Assembly: GCA_030603465.1 (NCBI GenBank)
Contig: JAUVXT010000002.1
Location: forward strand, 1 to 34,218
Length of the DNA: 34,218 nt
Direction of reading: 5' to 3'
Source of the DNA: Deltaproteobacteria bacterium
GTDB lineage: Bacteria > Desulfobacterota > Syntrophia > Syntrophales > UBA2210
Below the pieces are notes generated by a model. The model was not told where the DNA came from, ran no database searches, and saw only the letters and a list, made by a program, of their open reading frames with translations. The position numbers and the translations under genes are program-made. Each line of letters begins with the position of its first letter. The stretch's first letter is position 1. Below, piece after piece: positions 30,257 to 34,218 of this stretch.

Positions 30257-31789
30257 ATGACAGCGAGGAATATCACATGTGAAAAGAATGAATACGGCAT
30301 GGAGATGAATCTCTTGGTAAAGTTTTTGAAAAAACAGCCCGATGACTTTACAAAGGAAGATATAATTCATTTTATAAGGGAAAACGATATAGAGATAGTT
30401 AATTTCTGCTATCCAGGTGACGATGGAAGAATTAAGAAACTGAATTTCCCTGTAACGAATCTCGACTATATTGATCTTATACTTGAAGCGGGAGAAAGAG
30501 TGGATGGCTCGAGCCTCTTTCCCTATATAGACGCGGCAAGCTCCGACGTTTATGTGGTGCCGAGATACAAGAACGCCTTTGTGGATCCCTTCAGTTCAAT
30601 ACCATCACTGAACCTTATGTGCTCTTACATTGACAATAGCGGAAAGCCGCTTGGAATCGGGCCGCACAATATTGTGAAAATGGTGAGCAGAAAAATTATA
30701 GAGGATACGGGAATAAGGCTTAAGGCGTTGGGTGAGCTTGAATACTATGTCATTATGGATGTAGAAGATGACGGGTTTCCTTCAGTTCCACAGAGGAATT
30801 ATCACGAGTCGGCGCCCTTCGTAAAGGGTGAAGCCCTTAGAGAAGAGATCCTGACGACGCTCAGCAGGTGTGGAATAAAGGTGAAATATGCCCATTCGGA
30901 AGTGGGCGATCTCCCTCCCAAGGGAACAAAGGTGGCGGAACAGCATGAAATAGAACTCCTCCCGGAAATCATAGAGGATATGGCTGATCACATGACGATA
31001 GCTAAATGGATAATAAGAAATGTGGCGGCGGAACTGGGAGTTACCGTTACCTTCTCGCCGAAGATAGAAGTGGGGCACGCAGGTTCCGGTCTGCATATAC
31101 ACCTTTGCGGCGAGATGGACGGCAAAGGTGTTATGACAGGGGAAGACGGGCAATTAAGTCTTATCGCCAGGCAGATGATCGGCGGAACCCTCAAGTATGC
31201 GAAGAGTATTACCGCCTTCGGGAATATGATCCCTACATCGTATCTGAGACTGGTTCCCAATCAGGAAGCGCCTACGAAGATATGCTGGGGACCGAGAAAC
31301 AGGTCTGTCCTGGTGAGAATTCCCCTCGGGTGGGGCGAGAATATGGCTAATATAGGACAGATTCTCAACTATGGTGAAGTAAGAGTACCCTTTGAACTTC
31401 CCGAAAAACAGACCTTTGAAATAAGGTCTCCGGACCTGTCATCAAATCCTTACCATCTCCTTTCTGCAATTGGAGCGGCTATACACTGGGGCCTGACTAA
31501 TCCTGATGAATCACTAAAGATTGCAGAGGATCTCTATTTAACTGAAAATATCTTTAAGGATAAAAAACTGGCAGATAAATATGACGACCTCCCCGGGTCA
31601 TGCGTTGAATCGGGAAGGTCTCTTGAAGCCGACAGAGCTTTGTACGATGGGATCGGTTTTCCCTCTGAGCTTATCGACAAAAACATACAAAAGCTTAAAA
31701 GTTTCAATGATGAGAATATCAGGGAAGAAATTATAATAGATCCGGAGAAACTGGAAGAGTATGTTGAAAAGTACTTCCATTGCGGATAG
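30257..31789 (+). CDS. Glutamine synthetase-fold amide ligase (type I-like)
   Basis: This 510-residue protein has the glutamine synthetase catalytic barrel. The metal and substrate residues are kept: E160 and E162 (LGELEYYV), E215 and E231 (HSEVGD and EQHEIEL), H280 (GSGLHIHL), E337 (VPNQEAPTK), NRS at 348-350, and E388 with R390 (FEIRSPDLSSNPY). Compared with ordinary GlnA there are extra residues between E215 and E231, and a longer segment (about 356-386) before EIRSPD. The ATG at 30257 follows AAGGAGG; a TTG at 30242 overlaps that site. Enzymes of this fold can make glutamine or join glutamate to amines, polyamines or other acceptors. In a degradation cluster, either capture of released ammonia or gamma-glutamylation of an amine is possible. 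Its own promoter is suggested upstream. Confidence 0.88.
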   Translation: MTARNITCEKNEYGMEMNLLVKFLKKQPDDFTKEDIIHFIRENDIEIVNFCYPGDDGRIKKLNFPVTNLDYIDLILEAGERVDGSSLFPYIDAASSDVYVVPRYKNAFVDPFSSIPSLNLMCSYIDNSGKPLGIGPHNIVKMVSRKIIEDTGIRLKALGELEYYVIMDVEDDGFPSVPQRNYHESAPFVKGEALREEILTTLSRCGIKVKYAHSEVGDLPPKGTKVAEQHEIELLPEIIEDMADHMTIAKWIIRNVAAELGVTVTFSPKIEVGHAGSGLHIHLCGEMDGKGVMTGEDGQLSLIARQMIGGTLKYAKSITAFGNMIPTSYLRLVPNQEAPTKICWGPRNRSVLVRIPLGWGENMANIGQILNYGEVRVPFELPEKQTFEIRSPDLSSNPYHLLSAIGAAIHWGLTNPDESLKIAEDLYLTENIFKDKKLADKYDDLPGSCVESGRSLEADRALYDGIGFPSELIDKNIQKLKSFNDENIREEIIIDPEKLEEYVEKYFHCG

Positions 31790-31793
31790 CGAA

Positions 31794-31844
31794 CTGAACA
31801 GCGAGCGCATTCCTCTGCTGCTTGCGGCGAGGTTAGCGAGCGAA
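31794..31844 (+). repeat. Intergenic hairpin repeat, copy C
   Basis: It starts five bases after the glutamine synthetase-like stop with CTGAACAGCGAGCGCATTC. The hairpin CCTC(T)GCTG-CTTG-CGGCGAGG (31812-31832) keeps the CUUG loop. One C-G pair of copy A is replaced by a T-A pair, and one T is bulged. The right flank TTAGCGAGCGAA is the same as in copy A. Confidence 0.75.
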
Positions 31845-31864
31845 TAAAAAATAAAATTTTTCTT

Positions 31865-31898
31865 ACCCCGATAAACGGGATAAGTGTGTTAACGAAAT
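31865..31898 (-). repeat. 34-nt dispersed inverted repeat, copy 2
   Basis: The reverse complement matches 15709-15742 at 33 of 34 positions; the single difference is G versus A in the middle of TTAAC(G/A)CACTTA. The two copies are 16 kb apart and in opposite orientation. Confidence 0.75.
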
Positions 31899-31910
31899 CA
31901 TTAAACGGTC

Positions 31911-31946
31911 GGAGATTCCCCGCAACTTGTTGCGGAGAGCTTCAAT
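31911..31946 (+). repeat. Intergenic hairpin repeat, copy D
   Basis: The hairpin CCGCAA-CTTG-TTGCGG (31920-31935) has the same CUUG loop. Its left flank (GGAGATTC) differs from copies A to C, and its right flank GAGCTTCAAT equals that of copy B. Confidence 0.65.
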
Positions 31947-31958
31947 CCGCTCGGAAAA

Positions 31959-31974
31959 GACTTCTTACGAAGTC
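31959..31974 (+). repeat. Short perfect hairpin in the repeat tail
   Basis: GACTTC-TTAC-GAAGTC forms a 6-bp stem. The surrounding segment (31961-31983) matches 19 of 23 positions of 131-153, so this tail belongs to the same repeat family. Confidence 0.45.
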
Positions 31975-32094
31975 GTCAAGATTGCAGAGTTGAAATATGT
32001 AAGCCAGCATGATCGGTTGGTAAAATATTGGCACTGCCATGAGTTTCTTTCCTTTATGATCCTCATAGCGTTGGTTGAATGTTGGAGGCCCTGT

Positions 32095-34179
32095 ATGGTA
32101 AATGCGAAATGGGTTAAGACCTGTTGTTCCCGTTTTGATCATGGCGGGTGTGGCCTTAAGGTATTGATAGATAACGGCAAGGCGATACGTGTCTTGCCTG
32201 ACAAAGATCATGACAGAAGCAGGGGCTATATATGTGCAAAAGGCATGGCCTCTCTGGAAAGGATCTATCATCCCGACAGGCTGAAGAGGCCCCTCCGGAG
32301 AAGGGGTAAACGGGGCGAAGGCAAATGGGAGGAAATATCCTGGGATGAGGCATTGGAATACGCCTCCTCGCAATTGAAGCATTCAAAGGAACGGTATGGT
32401 GCGGAAGCAGTTGCATTCATGCAGGGCGCCCCGAAGGGACTGGAACATCTCTTGCTTATGCGACTTGCCAATAGCTTCGGAATTTCTAATGTAGCGGCCA
32501 GAAACGATGTCTGCCATTGGCCCAGAGAGCTTATGGCGAGAGTTACCTGCGGATTCCTTCCCGTGCCTGATTATGAAATGCCGTCCCGATGTGTTATGCT
32601 CTGGGGGAGCAACCCCTTCGATACAAATGAAGAAGGGATTCTGGGAACCCAGGTGGAACGCTGTCTGGAAGATAACAAACCCGGACTGATCGTGGTGGAT
32701 CCCTGCGAAACTGAATTGGCACGAAAGGCCGATCTATGGCTTCAGATCAAGCCGGGGTCCGATGATATACTGGCTCTGGGGTTTTTGCATGTTATCAGCT
32801 CCGAAGGATTGTTTGACGAGATCTTTGTCAAGGAATGGACGACAGGATTCGATGCTTTGAGGGATTCCGTCCTGCCCTACACTCCGGGGATGGTTTCGAA
32901 GGAAACATGGATTCCGGAGAAAAAAATTGTTCAGGCTGCAAGACTCTATGCAGAATCCCATCCTGCCATTTTACACTGCGGGAACGCAATCGATAATAAC
33001 AGCATAAACAATTCAAGCACCTGCCGTGCTCTGACTATCCTCATGGCTATTACCGGAAATCTGGATGTCCCGGGAGGAAATATCCAGGCCACCTTTCCAC
33101 CCGTCCTGTCTCCGCGAAAGTTTATCGGGATGGACAGCGCCGGGGAGAAAAAAAAGAAATCCATCAGTGCCCACTACGGGACATCCCTTTGCGTGCCCGC
33201 CATCCCCGGGTCACTGTTAATAAAGACGATACTTGATGAAAGGCCCTATCCCATCAAGGCGCTCTTCATTCAGGGCAGTAATCCCGTCATGAGTTACGCG
33301 GGCTCGCAGGATGTTTTCCATGCCCTTAATAAACTGGACTTCCTGATGGTATCGGATCTCTTTATGACACCCACGGCAGTCCTTGCCGATTTAGTCCTTC
33401 CTGTTGCTACTAATATGGAATTCAACGATATCGGACAATATGGAATGGTCCACGGATATGTCGAGGCGCGACCGAAGATTGTGGAACCGCAGGGCGAATG
33501 CTGGCCCGACATAAAGATCATCAATGAAATGGGTAAGAGGCTTGGATTGGGCCGGTATTTTTGGGAAGATATCGAAGATTGTCTTGACGAGGTACTTGCG
33601 CCCGCCCGCCTTACTTATGAACAATTTTGCAGGGAAGGTTTGTTGAAGGGGGAGAAGCGTTACTTCAAATACAGGGAAAAGGGCTTCCCCACACCATCGG
33701 GTAAGGTGGAACTCTATTCCTCTATCATGGAGAAAGAAGGGTACGATCCCCTTCCTGCGGCCGATATGCGGAAAAGAGGGAATGACGAATTCCCTCTTCT
33801 GTTGACGTCGGCGAAATCGAAATACTTTTTTCATACAGCCTATCGCGATCTCGAATCTCTTCGCAAAAAATCGGGAGGGCCGGGGATAAAGATCAATCCT
33901 CGAACGGCAGAAGAAAACGATATTAATATGGGTGATAATGTGGAAGTGGCTTCACCCTGCGGGAACGCCCGATTTAATGCGATTCTAACGGAATCGATTC
34001 ATCCGGGCGTTGTCATGGCGGACTATGGCTGGTGGTTTCCCGAGATGGGCGTAAAGGAACTCTTCGGGTGGCGGGAGTCTAATATAAATATGCTTACCGA
34101 CGGAAATTCTTCCTTCAATCCGGTACTGGGAACTGTTCAATTAAGGGGAATTCCTTGCCGGATTAAAAAACTGAGGTAG
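32095..34179 (+). CDS. Molybdopterin oxidoreductase (DMSO reductase family) with altered Fe-S motif
   Basis: This protein of 694 residues has the catalytic fold of the DMSO reductase family and binds bis-MGD Mo or W. The N-terminal domain should hold a 4Fe-4S cluster, but the usual Cys spacing reads C11-x3-D15-x3-C19-x27-C47 (CSRFDHGGCG to ICAKG), with Asp in place of the second Cys. The likely metal ligand is C140 in NDVCHWPRE. The C-terminal molydopterin dinucleotide-binding domain is present (about 575-690). I chose ATG at 32095, with GGAGG six bases upstream; an open frame from 31927 would add 56 residues encoded by repeat DNA. No signal peptide is seen, so it is probably cytoplasmic. No electron-transfer partner gene follows before the window ends. 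Relatives include formate dehydrogenases, transhydroxylases and acetylene hydratase; the reaction is unknown. Confidence 0.88.
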   Translation: MVNAKWVKTCCSRFDHGGCGLKVLIDNGKAIRVLPDKDHDRSRGYICAKGMASLERIYHPDRLKRPLRRRGKRGEGKWEEISWDEALEYASSQLKHSKERYGAEAVAFMQGAPKGLEHLLLMRLANSFGISNVAARNDVCHWPRELMARVTCGFLPVPDYEMPSRCVMLWGSNPFDTNEEGILGTQVERCLEDNKPGLIVVDPCETELARKADLWLQIKPGSDDILALGFLHVISSEGLFDEIFVKEWTTGFDALRDSVLPYTPGMVSKETWIPEKKIVQAARLYAESHPAILHCGNAIDNNSINNSSTCRALTILMAITGNLDVPGGNIQATFPPVLSPRKFIGMDSAGEKKKKSISAHYGTSLCVPAIPGSLLIKTILDERPYPIKALFIQGSNPVMSYAGSQDVFHALNKLDFLMVSDLFMTPTAVLADLVLPVATNMEFNDIGQYGMVHGYVEARPKIVEPQGECWPDIKIINEMGKRLGLGRYFWEDIEDCLDEVLAPARLTYEQFCREGLLKGEKRYFKYREKGFPTPSGKVELYSSIMEKEGYDPLPAADMRKRGNDEFPLLLTSAKSKYFFHTAYRDLESLRKKSGGPGIKINPRTAEENDINMGDNVEVASPCGNARFNAILTESIHPGVVMADYGWWFPEMGVKELFGWRESNINMLTDGNSSFNPVLGTVQLRGIPCRIKKLR

Positions 34180-34218
34180 AAAATCAATAAACAAAAGATG
34201 AAGATAGGGGTAGGGAAT

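Larger units (their letters stand above)
31790..32094. other. Repeat-rich non-coding interval before the molybdopterin oxidoreductase
   Basis: This 305-bp stretch holds hairpin repeat copy C (31794-31844), the second copy of the 34-nt inverted repeat (31865-31898), copy D (31911-31946) and another small hairpin (31959-31974). A reading frame open from 31927 continues into the next gene, but the frame through the repeats is unlikely to be translated. Confidence 0.6.

Noticed and set aside
31927..32094. A 56-codon in-frame extension of the molybdopterin oxidoreductase
   Set aside because: It starts in repeat DNA, the translation is unlike the N-terminus of the family, and a proper ribosome site precedes the ATG at 32095.

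Overview
The window holds 28 protein genes, all on the + strand, and reads as a catabolic island of a strictly anaerobic bacterium. The likely host is a syntrophic or sulfate-reducing member of the Desulfobacterota/Syntrophia type. This rests on two ADP-forming acyl-CoA synthetases (one split, one fused), prenyl-FMN decarboxylation, molybdenum hydroxylases, a glutaconate-type CoA-transferase, and the absence of any oxygenase. No rRNA, tRNA, CRISPR array, transposase or integrase was seen.

Region 1 (1-10114). A GntR/FadR regulator (179-892) with a palindrome in its own promoter is followed by about 500 bp of non-coding repeat-rich DNA. A probable operon then runs: cupin protein, ATZ/TRZ-type amidohydrolase lacking the usual HxxE glutamate, flavin prenyltransferase UbiX, split acyl-CoA synthetase (alpha and beta), a molybdenum hydroxylase large subunit without its own partner subunits, and a UbiD decarboxylase.

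Region 2 (10283-12184). One fused TAXI-type TRAP permease with no solute receptor gene beside it.

Region 3 (12571-24662). A second GntR regulator leads a long gene set: benzoate-CoA-ligase-like AMP-forming ligase, DUF2848/FAH-like protein, a second molybdenum hydroxylase large subunit, CoxG-like protein, FAD subunit, 2Fe-2S subunit, then a complete LivHMGF-type ABC importer with a cysteine-rich binding protein. The 2Fe-2S gene overlaps the first permease gene by 4 nt, so enzyme and importer are probably co-expressed.

Region 4 (25046-34179). A glutaconate CoA-transferase-type pair, a fused ADP-forming acyl-CoA synthetase, a small zinc-ribbon-like protein, an amidohydrolase-2 enzyme, a glutamine synthetase-fold ligase, and a molybdopterin (DMSO reductase family) oxidoreductase whose N-terminal iron-sulfur motif has Asp in place of one Cys.

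Taken together (inference), the importers bring in an aromatic or heteroaromatic acid. UbiX/UbiD adds or removes a carboxyl group, the ligase or CoA-transferase activates the acid, one or two molybdenum hydroxylases sharing a single FAD and 2Fe-2S pair oxidise the ring with water, hydrolases open or deaminate it, and the ADP-forming synthetases recover ATP from acyl-CoA. The logic resembles the furandicarboxylate/furoate (Hmf) route, but the extra hydrolases and the second large subunit point to another, possibly undescribed, substrate.

The intergenic spaces carry a family of short hairpin repeats (CUUG-loop stem with a compensatory base change) and a 34-nt inverted dispersed repeat.
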